A stretch of DNA of 49,780 nt from Candidatus Dactylopiibacterium carminicum (lineage in GTDB: Bacteria > Pseudomonadota > Gammaproteobacteria > Burkholderiales > Rhodocyclaceae), in the NCBI RefSeq assembly GCF_014736495.1, contig NZ_MDUX01000025.1:1-49780 (forward strand). The letters run 5' to 3'. Below, piece after piece: positions 19,429 through 39,348 of this stretch; within the stretch, counting starts at the first letter, position 1, and every line of letters starts with the position of its first letter. The notes below the pieces were generated by a model. It ran no database searches, had not been told where the DNA came from, and was given only the letters and a program-made list of their open reading frames with translations. Both the position numbers and the translations under genes were made by a program.

Positions 19429-20045
19429 TGCCACATCTCCTCGATCTTGGCGACCGCAGCGCGTGTCACGATGACGCGCGGGTAGCGCACCAGCGACACC
19501 GGGTCGGCTTCATGGGCCTCGAGCACCAGCACGTTATGCAAGTTGCGCGAAGACAGCCACAGGTTTTTATCGATCTCGTCGGTAATCACCAGCGCGGACT
19601 CAGCGCCAAAACCCTTCAGCTTCTGAGCCAGCAACTTGGTTTTCGGAGCTTCGACAGACAGGCTCTCTACCACCACCAGACGATCTTCGCGAACCAGTTG
19701 CGACAGGATCGAAGCGATGCCAGCTCGGAACTGCTTGCGATTGACCTTCTGCGTGAAGTTTTCATCCGGGCGATTCGGAAAAATCCGACCCCCCCCGCGC
19801 CACAGCGGCGAGGACGACATACCGGCACGGGCGTTACCCGTGCCTTTCTGCTTGAAAGGCTTGTGCGTGGAGTGCTTGACTTCACCACGATCCTTCTGTG
19901 CGCGATTGCCGGAACGGGCATTCGCTTGATAGGCCACAACCAGTTGGTGCACCAGCGCTTCGTTGTATTCACGGCCAAAGACCGCATCCGAAGCCTGCAC
20001 CGTCGCGGAAGCCTGGCCCTGATCATTAATCAGCTTGAGTTCCAT
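19425..20045 (-). CDS. rplD: 50S ribosomal protein L4
   Basis: Exit-tunnel constriction protein; in E. coli it also represses the S10 operon by attenuation and translational control. The ATG at 20043-20045 ([17 protein letters not shown]) follows an in-frame GTG and is preferred by family alignment. The 206 residues include the tunnel loop [20 protein letters not shown] and [20 protein letters not shown]. It overlaps rplW by 4 bp and is 11 bp behind rplC. If it is also the autogenous repressor here, the hairpin ahead of rplC is a natural target. Confidence 0.98.
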   Translation of the reverse strand: MELKLINDQGQASATVQASDAVFGREYNEALVHQLVVAYQANARSGNRAQKDRGEVKHSTHKPFKQKGTGNARAGMSSSPLWRGGGRIFPNRPDENFTQKVNRKQFRAGIASILSQLVREDRLVVVESLSVEAPKTKLLAQKLKGFGAESALVITDEIDKNLWLSSRNLHNVLVLEAHEADPVSLVRYPRVIVTRAAVAKIEEMWQ

Positions 20046-20056
20046 CACGCCCCCGA

Positions 20057-20695
20057 TCAGTTCTTGACGGCCGGACGGACGATCACGTCGCCGCCATCAT
20101 GACCCGGCACTGCGCCCTTTATGAGCAACAGGCCACGCTCCGCATCGACGCGAACCACCTCCAGGTTTTGCACCGTGGTACGCACGGCTCCCAGATGGCC
20201 GGACATGCGCTTACCCGGAAAAACCCTGCCCGGATCTTGGTTCATACCAATGGAACCAGGTGCATTGTGGCTGACTGAGTTACCGTGAGTAGCGCGCTGC
20301 GAACTGAAGTTGTGGCGCTTGATGGCGCCAGCGTAGCCCTTACCGATCGAAGTCCCGGTGACATCCACCTTCTGACCGACGGCAAAGATTTCGACACTGA
20401 TCACATCACCAGCCTTGTAGCTGGTGAGTTGCTCGGCAGTCAGGCGAAATTCGCGCATGGCGTTACCGGCTTCAACCCCCGCTTTGGCCAGATGGCCGGC
20501 GAGCGCCTTGGTCACGCGACTTGCTCGACGCGTACCAAAGGCGACCTGAATGGCAGCATAGCCATCTGCTTCAGGGGTCTTGATCTGGGTCACTCGATTG
20601 TTCGACACGTCAAGCACCGTCACCGGAACGGAAGCACCATCCTCGGCAAAAATGCGAGTCATGCCGACCTTGCGACCAACAAGGCCTAGACTCAT
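20057..20695 (-). CDS. rplC: 50S ribosomal protein L3
   Basis: Early-assembly protein that reaches the peptidyl transferase centre. The 212 residues start [20 protein letters not shown], and the central extension around [20 protein letters not shown] and [14 protein letters not shown] is intact. A methylatable glutamine is expected in the family within that extension. The start has a good TAGGAG site. It is separated from rpsJ by 124 bp that hold a promoter-like sequence and a hairpin, so L3 may begin a transcript of its own. Confidence 0.99.
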   Translation of the reverse strand: MSLGLVGRKVGMTRIFAEDGASVPVTVLDVSNNRVTQIKTPEADGYAAIQVAFGTRRASRVTKALAGHLAKAGVEAGNAMREFRLTAEQLTSYKAGDVISVEIFAVGQKVDVTGTSIGKGYAGAIKRHNFSSQRATHGNSVSHNAPGSIGMNQDPGRVFPGKRMSGHLGAVRTTVQNLEVVRVDAERGLLLIKGAVPGHDGGDVIVRPAVKN

Positions 20696-20708
20696 GTTTT
20701 TCTCCTAT

Positions 20709-20732
20709 GACCCGGTTTCGATTGACCGAGTC
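20709..20732 (-). promoter_or_regulatory. Leader hairpin directly upstream of rplC
   Basis: On the minus strand GACTCGGT and ACCGGGTC pair over 8 bp (one G-U pair) around an 8-base loop, ending a few bases before the TAGGAG ribosome-binding site of rplC. Its position fits a translational control hairpin. Whether L4 binds it, as it binds the E. coli S10 leader, is only inference. Confidence 0.4.
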
Positions 20733-20781
20733 GCAATGTACTGCAACGAAAACCCCCGCGCCAAAAAACGCGAAGTGCGAG

Positions 20782-20811
20782 AGTTTAACCGAAAAGCAAA
20801 AGGAAATGCAA
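20782..20811 (-). promoter_or_regulatory. Predicted promoter between rpsJ and rplC
   Basis: TTGCAT (20806-20811), an 18-bp spacer and TAAACT (20782-20787) on the minus strand. The -35 begins 8 bp after the rpsJ stop codon. The -35 hexamer and spacer length are the same as in the rplN promoter. Confidence 0.4.
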
Positions 20812-20819
20812 GCAGCGGC

Positions 20820-21131
20820 TTACTGCAGCTTGATTTCGACGTCAACACCAGCCGGCAGGTCCAACTTCATCAGTGCATCAACCGTCTTGTCGGTCGGATC
20901 GATGATGTCCATCAGGCGCAAATGGGTGCGGATTTCGAATTGATCACGCGAGGTCTTGTTGACGTGCGGCGAGCGCAGGATGTTGAAACGCTCGATCTTG
21001 GTCGGCATGGGGACCGGGCCACGCACCACGGCGCCAGTACGCTTCGCGGTGTCAACGATTTCCTGGGCAGACTGATCGATCAGACGATAGTCGAAGGCCT
21101 TCAGGCGGATACGGATTTTCTGGTTTGCCAT
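20820..21131 (-). CDS. rpsJ: 30S ribosomal protein S10 (NusE)
   Basis: 30S head protein and, as NusE, a partner of NusB and NusG in antitermination and transcription-translation coupling. The start is ATG of [19 protein letters not shown]; an in-frame extension upstream is rejected. The 103 residues include [24 protein letters not shown]. It is named first gene of the S10 operon, yet here it is isolated: 80 bp with a strong terminator separate it from tuf, and 124 bp separate it from rplC. Confidence 0.98.
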   Translation of the reverse strand: MANQKIRIRLKAFDYRLIDQSAQEIVDTAKRTGAVVRGPVPMPTKIERFNILRSPHVNKTSRDQFEIRTHLRLMDIIDPTDKTVDALMKLDLPAGVDVEIKLQ

Positions 21132-21170
21132 GATGTTGATTCCAAAGAGCAAAAGAGCACAAAGAACAAA

Positions 21171-21197
21171 CGGCGCGCGCCCTCAGGGCACGCGCCG
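21171..21197 (-). terminator. Strong terminator between tuf and rpsJ
   Basis: On the minus strand CGGCGCGTGCCC and GGGCGCGCGCCG form a 12-bp stem (one G-U) with a TGA loop, followed by TTTGTTCTTTG. It starts 15 bp after the tuf stop and should end most str-operon transcripts before rpsJ. Confidence 0.85.
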
Positions 21198-21211
21198 CAG
21201 AAGCCCATCGA

Positions 21212-22402
<1,191 letters not shown>

Positions 22403-22433
22403 TTCTAGCTCCTTGGATTCTCAAAAAAAGTGA

Positions 22434-24530
<2,097 letters not shown>

Positions 24531-24609
24531 GGTTTCAGCCTTTATTCAGTTGAAGCAGGTGGAATGGGGAGTGGGAGAGTTGGATGTTGGCGCGCATTTG
24601 TGAAAACAA

Positions 24610-24633
24610 GTCGAGCCCTTGCTAGGGCCCGAC
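24610..24633 (-). terminator. Terminator-like hairpin between rpsG and fusA
   Basis: Minus-strand GTCGGGCCCT and AGGGCTCGAC form a 10-bp stem (one G-U pair) with an AGCA loop, followed by TTGTTTT. It lies 20 bp after the rpsG stop, within the str operon, and so must be leaky or be bypassed by a promoter in the remaining 79 bp ahead of fusA. Confidence 0.75.
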
Positions 24634-24653
24634 TCATGCGCATCAGCAAACCA

Positions 24654-25124
24654 TCAGAAGCGGAAATGCGAGAACGCCTTGTTGGCGTCCGCCATACGGT
24701 GCACTTCGTCACGCTTCTTCATTGCTGCGCCACGGCCTTCAGCGGCCTCCAGCAGCTCACCGGCCAGGCGCAAGGCCATGGTCTTTTCGGAGCGCTTGCG
24801 GGCAGCTTCACGCAGCCAGCGCATGGACAGCGCCATGCGGCGACTCGGACGCACTTCCACCGGAACCTGGTAGTTGGCACCGCCGACACGACGGCTCTTC
24901 ACTTCCACCACCGGCTTCACGTTGGCGATTGCCGTAGAGAACACTTCCAGCGGGTCCTTGGAGGACTTGCTGGCGATGGTTTCGAACGCGCCATACACGA
25001 TACGCTCGGCAACAGACTTCTTGCCGCTGTCCATGATGACGTTGATGAACTTGGATACGTCCTGGCTGCCGAACTTCGGATCAGGCAGGATTTCACGCTT
25101 CGGTACTTCGCGACGACGTGGCAT
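24654..25124 (-). CDS. rpsG: 30S ribosomal protein S7
   Basis: Head-assembly initiator of the 30S subunit; in E. coli it represses the str operon through the rpsL-rpsG junction. The 156 residues start [20 protein letters not shown] and include [20 protein letters not shown] and [20 protein letters not shown]. Only 22 bp separate it from rpsL, shorter than the roughly 100-bp junction that binds S7 in E. coli, so E. coli-style S7 feedback at this junction is not supported. Confidence 0.99.
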   Translation of the reverse strand: MPRRREVPKREILPDPKFGSQDVSKFINVIMDSGKKSVAERIVYGAFETIASKSSKDPLEVFSTAIANVKPVVEVKSRRVGGANYQVPVEVRPSRRMALSMRWLREAARKRSEKTMALRLAGELLEAAEGRGAAMKKRDEVHRMADANKAFSHFRF

Positions 25125-25146
25125 GTCTATCTCCTTTCGTCAGTGA

Positions 25147-25524
25147 TCAGGACTTTTTCGGGCGCTTGGCGCCGTACTTCGAACGGGACTGCTTGCGATC
25201 CTTGACGCCTTGCAGGTCAAGCGAACCGCGCACGATGTGATAACGCACACCTGGCAAGTCCTTCACACGACCACCGCGGATCAGCACAACCGAGTGCTCT
25301 TGCAGGTTGTGGCCTTCGCCGCCGATATAGGAAATGACCTCAAAGCCGTTGGTCAGACGCACCTTGGCGACCTTACGAAGCGCGGAGTTCGGCTTCTTCG
25401 GCGTCGTGGTGTAAACGCGGGTACAAACTCCGCGCTTCTGCGGGCAGGCTTCCAGAGCCGGCACCTTGCTCTTGGAGACCGGAACTTCCCGGCCCTTGCG
25501 AACGAGTTGATTGATGGTTGGCAT
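25147..25524 (-). CDS. rpsL: 30S ribosomal protein S12
   Basis: 30S decoding-centre protein. The start is the ATG of [16 protein letters not shown] with a GAGGAAA site; an upstream in-frame extension is rejected. The 125 residues carry [11 protein letters not shown] (Lys43) and [12 protein letters not shown] (Lys88), both wild-type at the positions that give streptomycin resistance when changed, so the strain is predicted to have a sensitive-type S12. It begins the str operon, 128 bp after rpoC, with its own promoter. Confidence 0.99.
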   Translation of the reverse strand: MPTINQLVRKGREVPVSKSKVPALEACPQKRGVCTRVYTTTPKKPNSALRKVAKVRLTNGFEVISYIGGEGHNLQEHSVVLIRGGRVKDLPGVRYHIVRGSLDLQGVKDRKQSRSKYGAKRPKKS

Positions 25525-25614
25525 TACGTTTCCTCGGATCTCACCACCAGCTGGCAAACCAGCTCGGGCCGCGATCAAACAAACGGACCGACCATCAAGG
25601 ATAGTCGGCCCACT

Positions 25615-25652
25615 AAAAGACACGGGAGTCTAGCCGACGCCCGTGCCATCCG

Positions 25653-25656
<4 letters not shown>
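25615..25656 (-). promoter_or_regulatory. str-operon promoter overlapping the rpoC stop and an rpoC terminator hairpin
   Basis: Minus strand: TTGACG (25651-25656), 18-bp spacer, TAGACT (25627-25632). The -35 covers the rpoC stop codon (25653-25655). CACGGG (25640-25645) and CCCGTG (25621-25626) form a 6-bp hairpin followed by TCTTTT (25615-25620), a terminator-like structure whose arms flank the -10 box. The same 42 bp seem to end rpoC and start rpsL. Confidence 0.6.
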
Positions 25657-29861
<4,205 letters not shown>

Positions 29862-29888
29862 CTATCGTTACTCCATTCCAGTCGCGGT

Positions 29889-34022
<4,134 letters not shown>

Positions 34023-34150
34023 GGAAGCTCCGGGTCAAGAGTCCAACAGAACAGAGGACACAATGCAGTCTCGCTGAGGTCAGCGGGGCTGGATTCTGCC
34101 TACTGCATCACAACTTCAGCCACCACGATCAATGGCTTAAACGACAAAAG

Positions 34151-34174
34151 GGCTGGCGGCAAACGCCGCCAACC
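34151..34174 (-). terminator. Attenuator hairpin between rplL and rpoB
   Basis: Minus-strand GGTTGGCGGC and GCCGCCAGCC form a 10-bp stem (one G-U pair) around GTTT, followed by CTTTTG. It sits 19 bp after the rplL stop. A partial terminator in this gap is known in E. coli, where it lowers rpoBC expression relative to the ribosomal genes. Confidence 0.8.
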
Positions 34175-34193
34175 CTGCCTGCAAAAAGCGAGA

Positions 34194-34571
34194 TTACTTG
34201 ATCTCGACCTTGGCGCCGGCTTCTTCCAGTTGCTTCTTGAGTGCTTCGGCATCGGCCTTGGCAATACCTTCCTTGACGGGCTTCGGAGCGCCATCGACCA
34301 GATCCTTGGCTTCCTTCAGGCCCAGGCCGGTCACGGCACGCACCACCTTGATGACTTCAACCTTCTTGTCGCCTGCACCAGTCAGGATCACGGTGAACTC
34401 GGTTTGCTCTTCAGCAGCAGCAGCGCCGCCAGCAGCGCCACCAGCAGCCGGAGCAGCCATCGCAGCTGCAGAAACGCCAAACTTCTCTTCAACAGCCTTG
34501 ACCAGCTCGTTCAGTTCCAGCACGGACATGGAGTCGAGCGCAGCCAGGAATGCGTCTTTATCGAATGCCAT
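34194..34571 (-). CDS. rplL: 50S ribosomal protein L7/L12
   Basis: Multicopy stalk protein that recruits and activates translational GTPases. The 125 residues have the dimerising N-terminal domain ([19 protein letters not shown]), an Ala/Gly-rich hinge (about 36-52) and the C-terminal factor-binding domain ([33 protein letters not shown]). It is 49 bp behind rplJ, whose product anchors it in the L10(L12) complex. Confidence 0.99.
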   Translation of the reverse strand: MAFDKDAFLAALDSMSVLELNELVKAVEEKFGVSAAAMAAPAAGGAAGGAAAAEEQTEFTVILTGAGDKKVEVIKVVRAVTGLGLKEAKDLVDGAPKPVKEGIAKADAEALKKQLEEAGAKVEIK

Positions 34572-34620
34572 TTTGTAATTCCTAAATTTGAGATTGTTTC
34601 AGTGAATACAGCTTGCGTGC

Positions 34621-35121
34621 TCAGGCAGTAGCAGTTTCGCCCTTTTGCTCGGCCACGGCGGCGATGACGCGCGCGAAGCCAGAGATCGGGGCCTGCATGA
34701 CACCCAGCAGCTGGGCCAACAGCACCTCGCGGCTGGGGATCGACGCCAGCGCTTGCACGCCAGCTTTGTCGAGCACCTTGCCGCCGTAGGAACCGGCACG
34801 CAGCACAAGCTTGTCATTGGTCTTGGCGAAGTCGTTCAACACTCGCGCGGGCGCCACGGCATCGGTGCCGATCGAATAGATCAGCGGTCCGGTCAGGTGC
34901 TCGGCAAGGCCGGCGAAGGTGGTATCAACCACCGCACGCCGTGCCAGGGTGTTTTTCAGCACACGCAGGTAAACGCCCTGTTCGCGGGCCTTGGCGCGCA
35001 GGACAGTGAGATCACCCACTTCCATGCCGCGATACTCGGCAACCACGATGGTTTGAGCGTCGGCGACCTGTGCAGACACCTCGGCCACGACGGCCTTCTT
35101 GTCTTCCAGATTCAGACTCAA
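34621..35121 (-). CDS. rplJ: 50S ribosomal protein L10, predicted TTG start
   Basis: Stalk base protein that anchors L7/L12 dimers; in many bacteria the L10-L12 complex binds the rplJ leader and represses it. The start is set at TTG 35119-35121, because the family N terminus ([19 protein letters not shown]) begins there and GAGGAGC lies 6 bases upstream. The only in-frame ATG is 31 codons earlier inside the leader and unlike any L10. This gives 166 residues, the normal length. The rare start and the hairpin just before it suggest tight control of L10 synthesis. Confidence 0.95.
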   Translation of the reverse strand: MSLNLEDKKAVVAEVSAQVADAQTIVVAEYRGMEVGDLTVLRAKAREQGVYLRVLKNTLARRAVVDTTFAGLAEHLTGPLIYSIGTDAVAPARVLNDFAKTNDKLVLRAGSYGGKVLDKAGVQALASIPSREVLLAQLLGVMQAPISGFARVIAAVAEQKGETATA

Positions 35122-35140
35122 GGTCAGCTCCTCTAAAAAC

Positions 35141-35163
35141 GGATCCGGGAAAATCCCGCATCC
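35141..35163 (-). promoter_or_regulatory. Terminator-like hairpin in the rplJ leader, next to the ribosome-binding site
   Basis: Minus-strand GGATGCGGGA and TCCCGGATCC pair over 10 bp (one mismatch) with a 3-base loop, followed by GTTTTTAG and then the GAGGAG site of rplJ. The shape is that of an intrinsic attenuator. In Bacillus the L10 leader is known to work by attenuation; for this lineage it is inference. Confidence 0.5.
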
Positions 35164-35349
35164 AACCACGGCGACCTCAAATTCAGGATCCTCAGTACAA
35201 CACTGGGGAGACAACCTGTTTTCGGGTTACGCCATCTGCGCTGGGAGCCACTGAAGGCGATTAAGTCAGCTGCCTTGCTGGCCAGATGACCCCAACGGTC
35301 TTTGACAACCCTGTCAGCCGCGAACGGTTAACAGGCCCAAAGTACAAAC

Positions 35350-35372
35350 GGCCGGTCGCATAGCGACCGGCC
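35350..35372 (-). terminator. Hairpin after rplA, probable terminator of the rplKA transcript
   Basis: GGCCGGTCGC and GCGACCGGCC form a perfect 10-bp stem with a 3-base loop, 9 bp after the rplA stop, followed on the minus strand by GTTTGTACTTT. The T-tract is interrupted, so read-through into the 260-bp rplJ leader is likely. A TTGTCA hexamer (around 35304-35309) could be part of an rplJ promoter, but no convincing -10 was found. Confidence 0.65.
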
Positions 35373-35381
35373 TTGAAACAG

Positions 35382-36080
35382 TTACTGCTGCGCGACCGAG
35401 GTCGGTTCCACGCGCACACCCGCCCCTTGCGTGGAGGACAGGGCGATCTTGCGCAGATACACACCCTTGGAGCTGGCCGGCTTGGCCTTGACCAGAGCAC
35501 CGATCAGCGCACCGAGGTTCTGCTGCAGCGCGTCGACCGGGAAAGATGCGCGACCGATGGTGGCATGGATGATGCCTGCCTTGTCGGTACGGTACTGGAC
35601 CTGACCAGCCTTGGCGTTCTTGACAGCCGTGGTCACGTCCATGGTCACGGTGCCGACCTTCGGGTTCGGCATCAGCCCACGCGGACCGAGAATCTGGCCC
35701 AGGGCACCAACGACACGCATGGCATCAGGCGTTGCAATACACAGATCGAAATCGATAGTGCCAGCCTTGACCTGCTCGGCCAGATCGTCGAAGCCGACAA
35801 CGTCAGCACCAGCGGCACGGGCTTCTTCAGCTTTCGGGCCCTGAGCAAACACGGCCACACGCACCGATTTGCCAGTCCCCGCAGGCAGCACCACAGAGCC
35901 ACGCACCACCTGGTCGGACTTCTTGGCATCCACGCCCAGATTGATTGCGACGTCGACAGACTCGTCAAACTTGGCGGTTGCATTCTGCTTGACCAGCGTC
36001 AGCGCCTCTTCGGCCACATACAGCTTGTTGCGGTCAACCGCGGCACGCAGTGCCTTCACTCGCTTGGACAGCTTTGCCAT
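35382..36080 (-). CDS. rplA: 50S ribosomal protein L1
   Basis: Mobile L1-stalk protein at the E site; in E. coli the translational repressor of rplKA. The 232 residues include the two-domain fold with [18 protein letters not shown] and the signature [20 protein letters not shown]. It is separated from rplK by a single base, so repression at the rplK leader would reach both genes. A terminator-like hairpin follows. Confidence 0.99.
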   Translation of the reverse strand: MAKLSKRVKALRAAVDRNKLYVAEEALTLVKQNATAKFDESVDVAINLGVDAKKSDQVVRGSVVLPAGTGKSVRVAVFAQGPKAEEARAAGADVVGFDDLAEQVKAGTIDFDLCIATPDAMRVVGALGQILGPRGLMPNPKVGTVTMDVTTAVKNAKAGQVQYRTDKAGIIHATIGRASFPVDALQQNLGALIGALVKAKPASSKGVYLRKIALSSTQGAGVRVEPTSVAQQ

Positions 36081-36081
36081 G

Positions 36082-36513
36082 TCACACGCCCTCCGTGTTG
36101 ATGCCCATGCTTCGGGCGGAGCCGGCGATGGTGCGAACGGCGGCGTCGAGGTCGGCCGCGGTCAGATCCTTCATCTTGGCCTTGGCGATATCCTCGAGCT
36201 GGGCACGAGTGATCGTACCGACCTTGTCGGTATGGGGCTTGGACGAACCCTTCTGCAGACCGACCGCCTTCTTGATCAGCACGGTAGCCGGCGGGGTCTT
36301 GATGATAAAGGTGAAACTCTTGTCCGCGAAGGCGGTGATCACCACCGGCAGCGGCAGACCCGACTCGTAGGATTGGGTCTGGGCGTTGAACGCCTTGCAG
36401 AATTCCATGATGTTCAGGCCGCGTTGACCGAGCGCGGGACCGATTGGGGGCGAAGGGTTGGCCTTGCCCGCCGGCACTTGCAGCTTGACGTAGCCGACAA
36501 TTTTCTTTGCCAT
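36082..36513 (-). CDS. rplK: 50S ribosomal protein L11
   Basis: Component of the GTPase-associated centre, needed for RelA sensing of uncharged tRNA and target region of thiostrepton. The 143 residues include [20 protein letters not shown] with the conserved proline-rich turn, and [12 protein letters not shown] at the C terminus. It is 95 bp behind nusG, with a possible L1-binding leader in that gap, and one base ahead of rplA. Confidence 0.99.
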   Translation of the reverse strand: MAKKIVGYVKLQVPAGKANPSPPIGPALGQRGLNIMEFCKAFNAQTQSYESGLPLPVVITAFADKSFTFIIKTPPATVLIKKAVGLQKGSSKPHTDKVGTITRAQLEDIAKAKMKDLTAADLDAAVRTIAGSARSMGINTEGV

Positions 36514-36567
36514 GATGGCTCCTTGAGATGAGTATTAGCGCATGCGGAGAGCCGCAATGCTCCTCTT

Positions 36568-36593
36568 GCCGGAGGGATCTGGGAGGCTCCGGC
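36568..36593 (-). promoter_or_regulatory. Stem-loop in the rplK leader, candidate L1 control region
   Basis: GCCGGAG and CTCCGGC form a perfect 7-bp stem with a 12-base purine/pyrimidine-biased loop in the nusG-rplK gap; a second small stem GCGG-CTCT-CCGC lies nearer rplK. There is no T-run. L1 is known to bind the rplK leader in E. coli; equivalence here is inferred from position only. Confidence 0.3.
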
Positions 36594-36608
36594 ACCTCCA
36601 CAACCTGA

Positions 36609-37142
36609 TCAGGTCTTCTCGACCTGACTGAATTCCAGCTCGACCGGCGTTGCCCGCCCGAAGATCGTCACAGACACATGCAGACGGCTTTTCTCGTAGT
36701 TGACACTTTCAACGGAGCCATTGAAGTCCGCAAACGGCCCCTCCTTCACGCGCACCAACTCGCCCACTTCGAACAGAATCTTGGGGCGCGGCTTTTCAAC
36801 ACCGGCCTGCATTTGCTGCATGATTTCAGCTACTTCGCGCTCCGTGATCGGTGTCGGCTTGTTGCCCACACCACCCACAAAGCCCGTCACGCGCGGGGTG
36901 CTTTTCACCAAGTGCCAGGTGTCGTCGTCCATCTCCATCTCGACAAGCACATAACCCGGGAAGAATTTGCGCTCGGTGACGCTTTTTTGGCCGTTCTTCA
37001 TCTCCAGAACTTCTTCGACCGGCACCAGAATCTGGCCAAAACGATCTGCCAGTCCAGAACGGGCTACGCGCTCTGTCAGAGCGCGCATGACCGATTTCTC
37101 GAAACCGGAATAGGCGTGAACCACGTACCAGCGCTTGCTCAT
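36609..37142 (-). CDS. nusG: Transcription elongation/antitermination factor NusG
   Basis: Universally conserved elongation factor that suppresses pausing, supports Rho and links polymerase to the ribosome through S10. The start is ATG of [16 protein letters not shown], which overlaps the secE stop (ATGA); the longer in-frame extension covers secE and is rejected. The 177 residues comprise the NGN domain ([27 protein letters not shown]) and a C-terminal KOW domain ([20 protein letters not shown]). Confidence 0.99.
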   Translation of the reverse strand: MSKRWYVVHAYSGFEKSVMRALTERVARSGLADRFGQILVPVEEVLEMKNGQKSVTERKFFPGYVLVEMEMDDDTWHLVKSTPRVTGFVGGVGNKPTPITEREVAEIMQQMQAGVEKPRPKILFEVGELVRVKEGPFADFNGSVESVNYEKSRLHVSVTIFGRATPVELEFSQVEKT

Positions 37143-37486
37143 TGATTCCACCCCAGAAGCATGCCGATCAGCTTGCCGACCCCCAGATCGACCAGCCACA
37201 GAATGATTGCCATTACAACCACGAAAGCGAAGACCACACCGGTGGTCTGCACAGTTTCTTTCTTGCTGGGCCAGACAACCTTTTTCGCCTCGATGATGGC
37301 TTCGCCACCAAAGGCAACCAGACGTTGCCCGGGCGCGGTGTACCAGCCGACAGCAACACCCAACCCCAGACCCGCCAATACGCTGAGCACACGAAAGATC
37401 GTGGCCTGACCATCGAGCAGGTAATATCCGACCAGGCCAGCGGCAACGAGAAGTACCGCTAGCGCAAACTTCAGAGTATCGCCCAT
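37139..37486 (-). CDS. secE: Preprotein translocase subunit SecE
   Basis: Clamp subunit of the SecYEG channel. The 115 residues have three hydrophobic segments (about 8-25, 30-50 and 84-106), as in the three-helix form of enteric SecE, with the conserved amphipathic helix [17 protein letters not shown] before the last one. It follows tRNA-Trp by 22 bp and overlaps nusG by 4 bp. Confidence 0.98.
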   Translation of the reverse strand: MGDTLKFALAVLLVAAGLVGYYLLDGQATIFRVLSVLAGLGLGVAVGWYTAPGQRLVAFGGEAIIEAKKVVWPSKKETVQTTGVVFAFVVVMAIILWLVDLGVGKLIGMLLGWNQ

Positions 37487-37508
37487 GGAAAATCCACCTT
37501 CGTGATAT

Positions 37509-37584
37509 TGGCAGGGGCAGAGGGTCTCGAACCCCCAACCTTCGGTTTTGGAGACCGACGCTCTGCCAATTGAGCTATGCCCCT
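37509..37584 (-). tRNA. trnW: tRNA-Trp (CCA anticodon)
   Basis: A 76-base cloverleaf with encoded CCA end. Acceptor AGGGGCA pairs with TGCCCCT, the anticodon loop reads CTCCAAA with anticodon CCA, and the T arm has GGTTCGAGACC. It lies between tuf and secE, the usual place in betaproteobacteria, and is probably processed from the tuf-secE transcript. Confidence 0.97.
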
Positions 37585-37673
37585 GCAGCAGAGACTACAA
37601 AGCGCCCCGATGAAACAGAGCGCCGTCTGGTCAAAACAGCGGGAAGAGCAAGCCCTTCTCGCGTCCAGCTGTA

Positions 37674-38864
<1,191 letters not shown>

Positions 38865-38911
38865 GATCTACCCCAATCAACTGAGCAAATGTCAGAAATA
38901 TGAAAGAAGAA

Positions 38912-38986
<75 letters not shown>

Positions 38987-38998
38987 ACTGCAAAACAC

Positions 38999-39072
38999 TG
39001 GAGCGGGTGAAGGGAATCGAACCCTCGTCATAAGCTTGGAAGGCTTTTGCTCTACCATTGAGCTACACCCGC
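38999..39072 (-). tRNA. trnG: tRNA-Gly (TCC anticodon)
   Basis: A 74-base cloverleaf with encoded CCA. Acceptor GCGGGTG pairs with CACCCGC; the anticodon loop CTTCCAA gives anticodon TCC. The outermost anticodon-stem pair is an A-A mismatch. It is 12 bp from tRNA-Thr. Confidence 0.97.
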
Positions 39073-39164
39073 TCAAACTGATCACGACTCACCCGGCAAC
39101 CGGGCGATCAACACCTGATCCGCTCCTGCTCGCTAGATCCGCTTACACGGACTTCGCTTTAAAC

Positions 39165-39250
39165 TGGTGGAGGAGGTTGGATTCGAACCAACGTAGGCGT
39201 AAGCCAACAGATTTACAGTCTGCCCCCTTTAGCCACTCGGGCACCCCTCC
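39165..39250 (-). tRNA. trnY: tRNA-Tyr (GTA anticodon)
   Basis: An 86-base tRNA with a long variable arm (class II) and encoded CCA. Acceptor GGAGGGG pairs with CCTCCTCC through a standard stem, and the anticodon loop CTGTAAA gives GTA. It is the first gene of the tRNA-tuf-secE-nusG operon and sits directly behind the promoter. Confidence 0.97.
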
Positions 39251-39265
39251 AGCGAGGAACGCAGA

Positions 39266-39294
39266 ACTATAGTGACCGTTTCTGGATGAGTCAA
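39266..39294 (-). promoter_or_regulatory. Near-consensus sigma70 promoter of the tRNA-tuf-secE operon
   Basis: TTGACT (39289-39294), a 17-bp spacer, and TATAGT (39266-39271) on the minus strand, one mismatch from consensus in each box. The predicted start is about 9 bases ahead of tRNA-Tyr. It is the best promoter in the window, as expected for stable RNA and EF-Tu. Confidence 0.85.
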
Positions 39295-39348
39295 GCCCTT
39301 TTTGCTTCGGACAGCAGGTTTTCAGCACTCGCCGTTAGAATCCACGGC

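Noticed and set aside
37585..37673. Intrinsic terminator between tuf copy 2 and tRNA-Trp
   Set aside because: Only weak short pairings were found without a T-run, and co-transcription into secE-nusG is expected.
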